A DNA stretch of 64,000 nucleotides, taken from positions 310,001-374,000 of the forward strand of contig CAJTDN010000001.1 in the NCBI GenBank assembly GCA_910574865.1, in the 5' to 3' direction. The DNA is from Lachnospiraceae bacterium. GTDB taxonomy: Bacteria > Bacillota > Clostridia > Lachnospirales > Lachnospiraceae. Positions 1-8,988 of this stretch are shown one piece after another (position 1 is the stretch's first letter; the number at the start of each line of letters is the position of its first letter). A program made the position numbers and the translations under genes. The notes under the pieces were generated by a model, which saw nothing but the letters and a program-made list of their open reading frames with translations, did not search any database and was not told the origin of the DNA.

Positions 1-1346
1 CCCTTCGACCGTCCGGCCACGATGACGTACTCCGACGCGACGTCATCTGCCCCCGCGTCTTCCAGCACGTTTTCCCCGCCGGTTTCCCGCATCCATTCGA
101 GAAGGCTTTTGGACTTTCCGCGCAATACTTCCGCACTGCCGCCCCCGCATTCCAACAACTGGCGCACGCCTTCTCCCCGCAGGTTTACCACGGCATCTTT
201 CTTGTGCGGCAATATTCCGTCGTTCTTTAGCAGCACGATTCCCTCGCATACCGCGTCATATGCCGCTTTTTCCGAATACTCCTTGTCAATCACCGAATAC
301 CTGTGTCCTTTCATGCACGGCATGTCGAGCAACGCCCTGAGGATCCTTCGCACGGACCGGTCCAAGTCCTCCATGGCAATCCTGCCGGCCCTCAAATCCT
401 CCACGAACGCCCTCTCATCGGCGCGCCGCGGCATCTCCAGGTCGTTTCCGGCATGGAGCGCGTCCCCAGAATGGTACACGCCGCCCCAGTCACTGATTAC
501 GATTCCGTCAAATCCCCATTCCTTTCGCAGCAAGTCCGTGAGCAACCACCTATTTGCCGAACACGCCGTGCCGTTCAGCTTGTTATACGCGCTCATGACG
601 GTCTTTGCCTTTCCGCGCCTTACGCACGCCTCAAACCCCGGAAAATAAATTTCGCGCAAAGCCCGCTCACAGACGTGGACATTAATTCCCTTTCGCTCCT
701 TTTCATGGTTGTTTGCCGCAAAGTGCTTCGGATCCGCCAAAATACCCACTTCCTGCACGCCCTTGACAAATTCCAGCCCCAGTTCCCCGGTCAGGTACGG
801 ATCCTCCGAATAACTTTCAAACAAGCGTCCACCCAGCGGATCCCTCTGGATGTTCACGTTCGGGGACATCAACACGTCCACCCCGAACGCGTCAAGCTCC
901 CTTGCCAGGGCGTTCGCGCAACGGTTCACCACCTGCGGATTCCACGTCGCGCCCAACAAAATTCCCGCCGGAAAGCTTGTCGCATTGTAAATTTGCTCCA
1001 AATCCCCGTTCAAATGCTTCTTTATCGCCTCATACGCGACCAGTTCGAATTCATTTAACTCCTCGGGATGAATCCGATGGCTCTCGCGCAGTTGCCGCAA
1101 TATTTTCTCACATCGGCGGAGGCTCTCCAAAATGCCCTCGCCGGTTTCCATCGAGCAATAATCCGCGAACAGCTGGCGGAAATTCATTCCGGCCATCGAG
1201 TCCTTTGTCAAGGCGTTTGGGATGCCAAACCGCTCGATGGCCGCCGTTCCATACGGCAGCCCGCCGGTCGTCAGCCGTACCTTTTCTTCCAATGTCATTT
1301 CCTTAATCACTTGCTCTATCGTATCTTCTGCCAACCTGGTAGCCAT
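1..1346 (-). CDS. GH3 beta-glucosidase, C-terminus beyond window
   Basis: Family 3 glycoside hydrolase, expected to remove beta-linked glucose or xylose from oligosaccharides taken up by the transporter encoded just upstream. About 448 codons are visible, from the ATG at 1346 (SD-like GGAGA about 7 bases ahead) to the window edge, where the frame is still open. The TIM-barrel domain comes first, with the family motif KHFAANNHE and the nucleophile in VISDWGG (Asp of SDW). The start of the second (GH3_C) domain follows at GIVLLKND. No signal peptide is seen, so it is probably cytoplasmic. It is the last visible gene of a minus-strand operon, 13 bases after the permease. Substrate is inferred only from family and context. 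Confidence 0.93.
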   Translation of the reverse strand, partial: MATRLAEDTIEQVIKEMTLEEKVRLTTGGLPYGTAAIERFGIPNALTKDSMAGMNFRQLFADYCSMETGEGILESLRRCEKILRQLRESHRIHPEELNEFELVAYEAIKKHLNGDLEQIYNATSFPAGILLGATWNPQVVNRCANALARELDAFGVDVLMSPNVNIQRDPLGGRLFESYSEDPYLTGELGLEFVKGVQEVGILADPKHFAANNHEKERKGINVHVCERALREIYFPGFEACVRRGKAKTVMSAYNKLNGTACSANRWLLTDLLRKEWGFDGIVISDWGGVYHSGDALHAGNDLEMPRRADERAFVEDLRAGRIAMEDLDRSVRRILRALLDMPCMKGHRYSVIDKEYSEKAAYDAVCEGIVLLKNDGILPHKKDAVVNLRGEGVRQLLECGGGSAEVLRGKSKSLLEWMRETGGENVLEDAGADDVASEYVIVAGRSK

Positions 1347-1359
1347 TCTTTTAGTCTCC

Positions 1360-2202
1360 TTATCCCTTCACCGCTCCCGAAATCATGCCTTCCTCAAAGA
1401 AGCGTTGGAAGATGCAGTACAAAACAAAAATCGGTATTACGGACATCACGGATGCCGCCATGATCTGCCCATATTCCGCCGTGTACTCCGAACATAGGTT
1501 ACGCAGCCCCAACTGTATGGTAAACAGTTTTGAATCACTGATATAAATCAACGGAGCCAAAAAGTCGTTCCACGTCGCCGTAATCGTCAAAATGGCCAGT
1601 GACACGATTGCCGATTTCGAAAGCGGCAACATAATCCTGCTATAAATTCCAAATTCGTTCAGACCGTCGATTCGCGCCGCCTCAATCAACTCGTTCGGAA
1701 TTCCGTCATAAAACTGCTTGATCAAGAATACCCCCATCGGCGTAAACGCCTGAATCAAAATCAACGCCATGTGCGTATTGGAAAGCCCCATGTTTCGGAT
1801 GATGGAAAACTGCGGGATCATGACAACCTGGTATGGAACCATCATCGTCGCCAAATATAGCAAAAACAACAAATCCCGCTCAGGAAACTTAATTTTACTG
1901 AAAGCGTACGCCGCCAAGGTCGAAGTAAGCACCTGCAGCCCGGTAATGATGGCCGTCAGCTTCACCGTGTTGAAAAACATCCTCGGATAGTTTGCAATCA
2001 CCCAAATATTCGAATAATTTTCGAAATGAAACACTTCCGGAATCCATTGAATCGGAAATGCGAACACCTCCAGATTCGTCTTAAATGAAGCAGAAAGCAT
2101 CCACACAAAAGGAATCAGCATAGAAAAGGTGAGAGTCAACACAACCGCATATTTCAATATGGCAAAAATCACATTTCGGCTTTTTGTTTTATTCATAATC
2201 AT
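1360..2202 (-). CDS. Sugar ABC transporter permease (MalG type)
   Basis: Inner subunit of a CUT1-type carbohydrate importer. The protein has 280 residues with six predicted membrane segments. The ATPase-contact (EAA) loop is seen as IEAARIDGLNEFGIYSRI, and the C-terminus GMISGAVKG is typical of MalG-like subunits. AAGGAG lies 3 bases before the first ATG and 9 before a second ATG at 2196, which may be the true start. It follows the MalF-type subunit by 15 bases. No ATPase gene is in the operon, so a shared MsmK-type ATPase encoded elsewhere is likely, as usual for CUT1 systems in Firmicutes. Confidence 0.94.
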   Translation of the reverse strand: MIMNKTKSRNVIFAILKYAVVLTLTFSMLIPFVWMLSASFKTNLEVFAFPIQWIPEVFHFENYSNIWVIANYPRMFFNTVKLTAIITGLQVLTSTLAAYAFSKIKFPERDLLFLLYLATMMVPYQVVMIPQFSIIRNMGLSNTHMALILIQAFTPMGVFLIKQFYDGIPNELIEAARIDGLNEFGIYSRIMLPLSKSAIVSLAILTITATWNDFLAPLIYISDSKLFTIQLGLRNLCSEYTAEYGQIMAASVMSVIPIFVLYCIFQRFFEEGMISGAVKG

Positions 2203-2217
2203 TATCTCCTTCTCCCA

Positions 2218-3123
2218 CTATGCTTCCAACTTTTTGTTATGATAGAACTGAATCAACGTAACAACAAGAATCAGCAAAAACAGAATCATCGCTTCTGCCG
2301 ACGCATATCCGAATTTATAATTCACAAACGCGTCTTCGTAAATCTTTAGAACCAACACGCTCGTCGCCCTTCCGGGACCACCCTTCGTCATCACGTAAAT
2401 CGGCGTGAATACCTGGAACGAGTTAATGATACACATAATCGTCGCGTAAAACGTGACCGGACGCAAATTGGGAACCGTTACATAAATCAGTTTTTCCCAT
2501 GCGTTCGCGCCGTCCACCGTCGCCGCTTCATATTGATCCTTCGGTATTCCCCGAAGCCCCGCCAGATAAGTAATCATGTAATACCCGATTCCCTTCCAGA
2601 TAATCATGATCATGACCGCCAGAAGAGCCGTTTTTTGATTCGACAGCCACGAAGGCGGGTTGGCAATTCCAATCGAGCGCAGAATCTGGTTGATGGGTCC
2701 GCTTTTCGCGTTATACAAAAACTGCCAGACAACGGTCACCGCCACGATTGACGCGATATGCGGAAATAGCATGATTGCCCGGTAAACCGGCGCCCCCTTG
2801 ACGCCGTTGTTCATCAAAACAGAAATCAAAAGTGACAAAACAATAATTAACGGCACCGTGACAATCGTATATATAATCGTGTTTTGCAACGAAATCACAA
2901 AACTGCTGTCGCTGAATAATTTGATAAAATTGTCCAATCCGACAAAATCCATTTTCTTATTCCCGTCATAATTTGTAAAGCTATAGAACAATGCCATAGC
3001 CACGGGAATCAGCGTGAACACGATAAAACCTAGAAAATTGGGCAATAGAAACAGATATGCCTTTCTACGGTTCCTTCGAACGATGGCCGTACTCTTTTTA
3101 TTTTTTACACTGGTTTTACTCAT
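2218..3123 (-). CDS. Sugar ABC transporter permease (MalF type)
   Basis: First membrane subunit of the CUT1 importer, with about 300 residues and six predicted membrane helices after a basic N-terminus. The EAA loop reads YEAATVDGANAWEKLIYV. The start is placed at the ATG at 3123, which has GGAG 6 bases ahead. The in-frame ATG at 3135 overlaps that ribosome site and is less likely. It lies between the binding lipoprotein gene and the MalG-type gene, all on the minus strand. Confidence 0.93.
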   Translation of the reverse strand: MSKTSVKNKKSTAIVRRNRRKAYLFLLPNFLGFIVFTLIPVAMALFYSFTNYDGNKKMDFVGLDNFIKLFSDSSFVISLQNTIIYTIVTVPLIIVLSLLISVLMNNGVKGAPVYRAIMLFPHIASIVAVTVVWQFLYNAKSGPINQILRSIGIANPPSWLSNQKTALLAVMIMIIWKGIGYYMITYLAGLRGIPKDQYEAATVDGANAWEKLIYVTVPNLRPVTFYATIMCIINSFQVFTPIYVMTKGGPGRATSVLVLKIYEDAFVNYKFGYASAEAMILFLLILVVTLIQFYHNKKLEA

Positions 3124-3224
3124 AGTCATCTCCATTTAGAAAAACTTTCCATTCTTTGCCATCTGCAACAAAAATCTATATGACATTTCAAAACAAAGTG
3201 CCCAAGGCACTTTGTTTTCTTCCC

Positions 3225-4535
3225 TTATTCGGCGTTTTTAATCAGTTCCGCTCTCTGTGCCTCAAAATTCGCCACGAATTCTTCCGGCGTTTCATTTCCT
3301 GTCAGAACAAGCTCCATCTCTTTCTGACCGGCACTGATAATCTGGCTGAACACCGGGTTCGGCTCGCCAAAGCTATAGGTCACGTTGTCCGTCAACGCCT
3401 CGACGGAAGATTCGTCCAAGCTCAAATTTGCCTTGTAAGATTCTAAAACCCCATCATTCATGTAACCCGGAACCAACTTGGTCGTCGCCAGGATTTTCGC
3501 GCCCTCTTCACCACAGATGAAGGTAAGGAACCGATATGCCTCTTCCTGGTGCTTCGTGTCCGCGTTGATGCAAAGCGGCGTGGAAGTTACGAAACCATTT
3601 TTCTCCGTTCCTTCCCAATACGGGGATTTTGCCACGCCCCATTCAAAGCCCAGGTCTTCTTCGTTACTTAAGTTCTGCACGAACCAGGAACCGTTCCACA
3701 TCATGGCCCATTCGCCCTTCAAAAAATACGTCTGGTCCTTGCTCATGGATACGGATTCTGCATACTCCTCCATCGCCCCGCTCTCCTGCAAGTCCAAAAT
3801 CCAATCCAACGCCTTTGTCATGCATGACAAATCGGAAGTCGTAATGTCAAATCCATCCTCCGTGCCCGCCAATGCCGGGAAAATGAAACCTACCTTTGGA
3901 TTGAAACAATATCCATAGATACCATCGTCCGTTTTCGACGAGATTTCTTTTGCAAGTTCTCCGACCTGCTCCCACGTCATGTCGTTCGACGGGTAATCCA
4001 TCTGCGCGTCATCAAAAATGTTCTTATTGTAGAACAAAACCCAGTCATTCGTTCGAAACGGCAATGCATATACGCCGCCGTCAAACGTCATCTGCTGTTC
4101 GATTACGGTACCATACGGCGTCAGGTCATACTTGTTTTCTTCAAACAGCGGGGTCAGGTTCATACAGAAATCCTTACTCTGCACTCCAGGGAGCGCCGTG
4201 TTTGACTTTGCAAAAAACAAATCAATATCGTCTCCGCCGGATAGCATGGTTGTCAACTTCGTCTCATAATCCGCGTTCGGACTGCTGACCACTTCAATTT
4301 TAATGTCCGGGTTTTGATCTTCAAACGCCTCGATAATGGGTTCGTACGTGGACGGCCCGTCTACCTCCCAATCCCAGAGCGCCAATCTTAACGTTACCTG
4401 GTCATCATTTGCGGCATTCGCCTCAGAGTTCCCGCCGTCTCCGTCACTTCCGCCGTTTCCACCGTTTCCTCCGCACGCCGTCATGCCCAATGCCAATGCG
4501 GCTGCCATAAGTAGACAAACTAGTTTCTTTTTCAT
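3225..4535 (-). CDS. Sugar-binding lipoprotein of ABC transporter
   Basis: Family 1 extracellular solute-binding protein of 436 residues, the ligand receptor of the importer encoded downstream. The N-terminus is a lipoprotein signal ending at ALGMTACGG, with Cys the probable lipid anchor. A Gly/Asn/Ser/Asp-rich linker follows, then the binding domains, including a segment LRLALWDWEVDG. It is the first gene of the operon SBP-MalF-MalG-GH3 and is divergent from the DeoR gene, which probably controls it. The sugar is unknown. The GH3 partner suggests a beta-linked oligosaccharide. Confidence 0.94.
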   Translation of the reverse strand: MKKKLVCLLMAAALALGMTACGGNGGNGGSDGDGGNSEANAANDDQVTLRLALWDWEVDGPSTYEPIIEAFEDQNPDIKIEVVSSPNADYETKLTTMLSGGDDIDLFFAKSNTALPGVQSKDFCMNLTPLFEENKYDLTPYGTVIEQQMTFDGGVYALPFRTNDWVLFYNKNIFDDAQMDYPSNDMTWEQVGELAKEISSKTDDGIYGYCFNPKVGFIFPALAGTEDGFDITTSDLSCMTKALDWILDLQESGAMEEYAESVSMSKDQTYFLKGEWAMMWNGSWFVQNLSNEEDLGFEWGVAKSPYWEGTEKNGFVTSTPLCINADTKHQEEAYRFLTFICGEEGAKILATTKLVPGYMNDGVLESYKANLSLDESSVEALTDNVTYSFGEPNPVFSQIISAGQKEMELVLTGNETPEEFVANFEAQRAELIKNAE

Positions 4536-4590
4536 TTTTTGTACCTTTCCCTTTCTTTTTATTTATCATTTTCAAATGATTTATGATTTA

Positions 4591-4619
4591 TTTATAACAT
4601 ATATCGCATCACTTTGCAA
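4591..4619 (-). promoter_or_regulatory. Promoter of sugar ABC/GH3 operon
   Basis: On the minus strand TTGCAA (4614-4619) and TATAAA (4591-4596) are 17 bases apart, a good sigma-A-type match. The leader to the binding-protein ATG is about 50 bases and AT-rich. Seen in sequence; activity is inferred. Confidence 0.6.
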
Positions 4620-4753
4620 CTTATATTTATTTTTTCGTTATTTTACACAATTTTTCCACCCGTTTTTTGTGCTAATTTTCTTTTTATTTTCTTTTTAATT
4701 TCTTTTTTTGCGGTCGATGTCTCGAATTCGTGAAAAAAGTAACATTTAAAACC

Positions 4754-4782
4754 TCGACTATTGATTCATTGTGTGATATAAT
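4754..4782 (+). promoter_or_regulatory. Promoter of deoR-type gene
   Basis: TCGACT (4754-4759), 17 bases, then TATAAT (4777-4782) preceded by TGA, giving an extended -10. Downstream, GACGGCAT (4793-4800) and ATGCCGTC (4824-4831) form an inverted repeat inside the 5' leader that could be an operator or a hairpin. Confidence 0.6.
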
Positions 4783-4854
4783 CTCCGCAAAGGACGGCAT
4801 CCGCAAACTACGGGCACAACGCCATGCCGTCAAACAAAATGTGGGGGCAAATCG

Positions 4855-5661
4855 ATGAAGAACACCTTATACGCCATCAATGAGCGCAGAAACAAGATTT
4901 TATCCATAGTAAACGACCATAAAGAAGTAACCGTTGAATACCTGGCACGGCTTTTGAACGTCACCACGGTCACGATTCGCAGGGATTTGGATTTTCTGGC
5001 CTCCGAACAAAAAATAGCCAGGATTTTCGGCGGCGCGAAGAAAATCTCGCCGGAGCAAGTGACACCGACCTTCCAACACGAGACCGAGGACAAGGATTTT
5101 ACAAATTCGGTTTTGCAAAAGAGACGGATTGCGCGTGCCGCGTCAGATTTGCTTATCCCGGACGACGTAATTTTAATTAACAGTTCTTCTACCGCCTCAT
5201 ATGTCGTCGAATATCTCAATGACAAGGCGGTAACCATCATCTCCAACAACACAAACATTCTCTCACGGAAGATAAGCCCGAATACGATTTTACTTATGAC
5301 CGGCGGCCAAGTGCTCCCCGGACGGGACAGTTTGTCCGGCACTTATGCAATCGAAACTTTAAAAAAGAATTATTCCACCAAATGTATCATCGGGGTTTGC
5401 GGAATCAGCATCAAAGGCGGACTTACAAGCCCGGTTCTCGAGGAGTCCATCATCAATCAGATGATGATCGCCCAGACGACCGGCATGGTGATTGCCATCG
5501 CCTCCAGTGACAAAATCGGACGGGATGACAGCTTCTATATCTGCGACGTTTCCAAGGTCGACATCCTGGTCACGGATGACAAGATTCGCGAGGCAGACAA
5601 GAAAGAATTCGAGCGAATCGGCATCAAGGTCATCGTTGCGAGGAACGCCGACGTCGCTTGA
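4855..5661 (+). CDS. DeoR-family sugar repressor
   Basis: Transcription regulator of 268 residues. The N-terminal helix-turn-helix (about residues 20-55) has the family signature VTIRRDLDFL followed by RIFGGAKK. The C-terminal half is the phosphosugar-binding DeoRC domain with STASYVVEYL and a late IASSDKIG segment. It is divergent from the ABC/GH3 operon and convergent with the kinase/epimerase operon, so either or both could be its target. The effector is probably a sugar phosphate. The ribosome site is weak (GGGGGC). Confidence 0.92.
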   Translation: MKNTLYAINERRNKILSIVNDHKEVTVEYLARLLNVTTVTIRRDLDFLASEQKIARIFGGAKKISPEQVTPTFQHETEDKDFTNSVLQKRRIARAASDLLIPDDVILINSSSTASYVVEYLNDKAVTIISNNTNILSRKISPNTILLMTGGQVLPGRDSLSGTYAIETLKKNYSTKCIIGVCGISIKGGLTSPVLEESIINQMMIAQTTGMVIAIASSDKIGRDDSFYICDVSKVDILVTDDKIREADKKEFERIGIKVIVARNADVA

Positions 5662-5715
5662 CAAAGCAACGGCAAATCTCATCCGCGCCGCCGGAGAGTT
5701 TCAGCGCAAACGACA

Positions 5716-5741
5716 AGGCGGATTTCATCAAAAATCCGCCT
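5716..5741. terminator. Hairpin between convergent genes
   Basis: AGGCGGATTT and AAATCCGCCT form a 10-bp stem with a 6-base loop, followed on the plus strand by a T-rich tract. It overlaps the last codons of the minus-strand YesL-like gene and would terminate the DeoR transcript. Confidence 0.6.
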
Positions 5742-6360
5742 CGTTTGATTTCGCATGAGGTTTTTCTATCCGTTCGAACACTTTTCGATAAAGGAAGCAC
5801 GCCACATACGCCGGCAATGTAAAGCCACAGAAGAAAAGAACGATGATGGCCGAGTACGTAAGTGCGACCGCCGCGAACGGAAGCAGGTACGCCAGAAGCA
5901 TCACTATCGACTTCGGAAGATTTAAAATCATCACGAACCCGGCATTCCGAATCGTATTTCTTATCGTGTTTTCAAATCGCGCCTGCAGCGGAAAGACATA
6001 CATCATTCCCATCACCAACACAATGCACGTAACCAGAATGATTCCCACAAGCCACCCCGGAACCTTTCCGGCGCCGGCCACGACAAACCAGACGTCCACG
6101 GCCAGTATCACCAGAACGCCCAGCATGAGCAGCCACAAAATCGTGGCCTTTTTGAAATTCTGCTTAAAGGCCCCGAAATAATCCCTGAGCAGATATCCCT
6201 CCTCGTTTCTCATCATTCGGTAGAGAACGTGGTGCATGGCCGCAAGCGACGCGCCCATCGTGACAACGGGGATGCTCGTCACAATGACCAACAAATTCAA
6301 AAGCACGATGTTTGTTATTTTATTCCAGGCCGAAATGGCCGGATTGTCCATACGAATCAT
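5728..6360 (-). CDS. DUF624 (YesL-like) membrane protein
   Basis: Membrane protein of 210 residues with four to five hydrophobic segments. The N-terminal region with NITNIVLLNLLVIVTSIP-like character and MGASLAAMHHVLYRM matches the DUF624/YesL family. Members often sit in sugar-utilisation operons beside ABC importers; their role is not established. It is the last gene of the minus-strand operon, 12 bases after the FGGY kinase. Its 3' end overlaps the bidirectional hairpin at 5716-5741. Confidence 0.85.
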   Translation of the reverse strand: MIRMDNPAISAWNKITNIVLLNLLVIVTSIPVVTMGASLAAMHHVLYRMMRNEEGYLLRDYFGAFKQNFKKATILWLLMLGVLVILAVDVWFVVAGAGKVPGWLVGIILVTCIVLVMGMMYVFPLQARFENTIRNTIRNAGFVMILNLPKSIVMLLAYLLPFAAVALTYSAIIVLFFCGFTLPAYVACFLYRKVFERIEKPHAKSNEADF

Positions 6361-6372
6361 TTGCCCTGACTC

Positions 6373-7839
6373 CTATTCTACATATACGCTTCGATAAAGC
6401 TCGTTCATCTTCGCCCGATATTCCCGATATTTTTTCGTATGCTCCGGATTCGGGTGATAGCGACGTACTTCGCCTTGTTTTCCGACGGTTTCAAATGCGT
6501 CGGCCACCGTCTTAAAACTTCCGCACGCGCACAATGCCACCATCAGCGCGCCACGTGCCGTGGCGTCCGTCTTTCCCCGGCGTGCCAGTTCCATCCCATA
6601 TACGTCGCATTGAATCGCATTAAACGCCTCGCTTCCGGCCAATCCCCCGTTAACCAAAACCTTTTGTATCTCCACATACGATTTCATGACGTCAATCCCG
6701 TTCGCAATCTCATAGCAGATTCCCTCAAGAAGGACCCGAAGCATATCTTCCTTTTTTGTATACAAGGTGATGTCGGAAAACACGCCCCTGGCCCGACTGT
6801 TCCAGTCCGGCGCGGCATGTCCCTGAAAATACGGGACGCACAGGACCGAATTTGCCCCCGCCGGAACTTTCTCAATAATCCCGTTCAATTCCTCGTACGT
6901 ATAATTTTCATAAAAATTCCGGCAAAACCAGTCAAAGGCCGAGCTGCAGGCCAGGACGCTCGATTCCAATATATATTGGTTCTTGATTGCGGAATGGTTG
7001 CATATCACGTCCCCTTTCAGGCCTTTCGGGACCTTGTCGGTCGCGGCCAACAAAAAGCCGCCGGTTCCGGCCGTGACAGAAAGAATTCCCTCCCGCACGA
7101 CGCCCTGGCCAACCGCCCCGCACTGTTGGTCCCCGCCCGCCGTAATCACCGGTATTCCTTGCGGGCAACCGGTTTTATCAGCGACATGTTTCGACAAATT
7201 CCCACAAATTTCACCGGGTTCCACAAGCGGACACAATTTATCTTTTTCCACTTCGAAAAGTGCCAGCAATTCTTCATCCCACTCACAAGTATGTATATTC
7301 ATCAAAAGCGAGCGGCTTCCATAAGTATAATCCGTGCAGAGATTTCCCGTCAACAGATAAATCAAATAATCCAAAACCACCAAAAACTTGTATGTCTTTT
7401 CGTAAACGTCCGGCCGTTCCTCTCGAATCCATGCCATCTTTACGCCTGAAAACACCGGGTTCACCCTCGCCCCGCAAAGACGGACAATTCTTTCATTTTC
7501 CGTCTCCAATCTTTCACATATCCCGGCCGTCCGTTTGTCCTGCCACATGATTGCCCGGCACAGCGGACGAACGTCTTGGTCAACCGGAATCATCGAGGAT
7601 CGCTGGGACGTGATTGAAATGGCGTCAATCTGTATGTTTTGCTCCTTCGCCTCGTCCGAAATCGTGCGCAAAATTTCATACATGGCCGCTTCCCATTCAT
7701 GAGGATCTTGCTCCACGAATCCCCCTTCCATATAATCCGGTTGATACGGGCGCCGCTTTGACAAAAGTTCCGCGCCTTTCTCGGAAAATAGGATTCCGCG
7801 CATGCTCGACGTACCGACATCCAACACCAGTATATTCAT
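6373..7839 (-). CDS. FGGY-family carbohydrate kinase
   Basis: ATP-dependent sugar kinase of 488 residues, the usual length for xylulokinase, rhamnulokinase or glycerol kinase relatives. The N-terminal phosphate-binding motif is LDVGTSSMRG (residues 6-15), and the C-terminal ATPase half begins near SVTAGTGGFLL. Because it sits with an L-xylulose-5-phosphate 3-epimerase-like gene, a ketopentose such as L-xylulose is a reasonable substrate guess, but the family cannot be subtyped by eye. It lies between the FG-GAP gene and the YesL-like gene on the minus strand. Confidence 0.93.
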   Translation of the reverse strand: MNILVLDVGTSSMRGILFSEKGAELLSKRRPYQPDYMEGGFVEQDPHEWEAAMYEILRTISDEAKEQNIQIDAISITSQRSSMIPVDQDVRPLCRAIMWQDKRTAGICERLETENERIVRLCGARVNPVFSGVKMAWIREERPDVYEKTYKFLVVLDYLIYLLTGNLCTDYTYGSRSLLMNIHTCEWDEELLALFEVEKDKLCPLVEPGEICGNLSKHVADKTGCPQGIPVITAGGDQQCGAVGQGVVREGILSVTAGTGGFLLAATDKVPKGLKGDVICNHSAIKNQYILESSVLACSSAFDWFCRNFYENYTYEELNGIIEKVPAGANSVLCVPYFQGHAAPDWNSRARGVFSDITLYTKKEDMLRVLLEGICYEIANGIDVMKSYVEIQKVLVNGGLAGSEAFNAIQCDVYGMELARRGKTDATARGALMVALCACGSFKTVADAFETVGKQGEVRRYHPNPEHTKKYREYRAKMNELYRSVYVE

Positions 7840-7930
7840 ATTCCCACCCTTCCGCCGCTCCTTAGTCGGCAGGCTGCCATTCGCCCCAAGTCAGCATGGA
7901 GCAAATGATAATAGACACCCATTTCCCATG

Positions 7931-8983
7931 TTACACGTCTGTTATTTTATATAGGGCGACCTCGTCGATTTCTCTGTTTGCAGACACCAGATAGTCCGTG
8001 CCTTCCTTCACAAAATGATACACGTTGGCGGAGCCGCAGTCCTTGTCGACGCACTCCATCACATAAGTCTTTCGCCCCAAGTCATAATAGAAAAGCATCA
8101 AGTCCCGCTCCGCCTTTCTATGCCCCGTAATCAAGACCGGCTTGCCGCCAAGCATTCCGCCGTATATGGAATGTAAAAACTCCCTGCTTTCCCCAAATTC
8201 ATGGCAAAGCTTGTATGCCCCGCCTTGTTTTTTATAAAAACGGACTTTGTCTCCATGAAACGGCGCGATTACGGCCAGCTCTTTTTCTCCGTCCCCGTCA
8301 AAGTCAACCAGGACGGCATCGCTCGCGGCATCCGCAATTAACGTCCTTATCTCCCATTCACCGTCCTTGTCGGCGGGCGGAACAAACTGGAACACGCCGT
8401 TTTCGCAGGAAATGATTCCCGTCATGAGGCCGTCTTGTTCGTCACGGTAATAACCATGGTTTTTTAACATTCCTTCTTTGATTACTTTTAATTCTAACGG
8501 ATAATTTTCATCAAATCCACTCAAATCATCTGGAAGGGGCGCCGCATACACCTTTCCCGGAAAACGCCAGTCATCCTTCCACTCATGGCCAGATTTCAGC
8601 GCGCAGGCAATCAAATAGCGCACCCCGCCACGGACAAGGATGTCAAACCGATGAACAAACGGAAGGGGCGCCAATGTTTTTACGCTCCACGTCCCGTCCT
8701 CCTTCGGAGTTACCACGACAATCTTTGCTTCTTTGGCATCGTTTGGCGAATAAAACTTATGCGTGGCAAGAAATTGACCGTCCGTCCCCGGAACCTGAAC
8801 CATCGTCATCACTCCGCCCGGCTCTTCCCACACCACCCCTTCCTGATTGCCTTCCTCGTCAAACAGCAGGCATTTATCCACCTTCTCGGCCGCCACGAGA
8901 ATATGCTTTTTCCCCTTATACTCCAACGGGGCAATGGAATAGCATTTCGTCAGATTTGATATTTTCCTCTTTTCCACTTTCAT
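7931..8983 (-). CDS. FG-GAP/VCBS repeat-like cytoplasmic protein
   Basis: Unrecognised protein of about 350 residues. Blade-like repeats are visible, including VLVDFDGDGEKELAVI, a DxDGDG calcium-type motif of FG-GAP/VCBS beta-propellers. There is no signal peptide, which is unusual because most such propellers are secreted. A GTG at 8992 overlaps the upstream stop, but the ATG at 8983 has AGGAG 8 bases ahead and is the better start. It lies between the epimerase and FGGY kinase genes, so a role in that sugar pathway is likely (scaffold, sensor or lactonase-like propeller). Function not known. Confidence 0.82.
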   Translation of the reverse strand: MKVEKRKISNLTKCYSIAPLEYKGKKHILVAAEKVDKCLLFDEEGNQEGVVWEEPGGVMTMVQVPGTDGQFLATHKFYSPNDAKEAKIVVVTPKEDGTWSVKTLAPLPFVHRFDILVRGGVRYLIACALKSGHEWKDDWRFPGKVYAAPLPDDLSGFDENYPLELKVIKEGMLKNHGYYRDEQDGLMTGIISCENGVFQFVPPADKDGEWEIRTLIADAASDAVLVDFDGDGEKELAVIAPFHGDKVRFYKKQGGAYKLCHEFGESREFLHSIYGGMLGGKPVLITGHRKAERDLMLFYYDLGRKTYVMECVDKDCGSANVYHFVKEGTDYLVSANREIDEVALYKITDV

Positions 8984-8988
8984 CGTCG

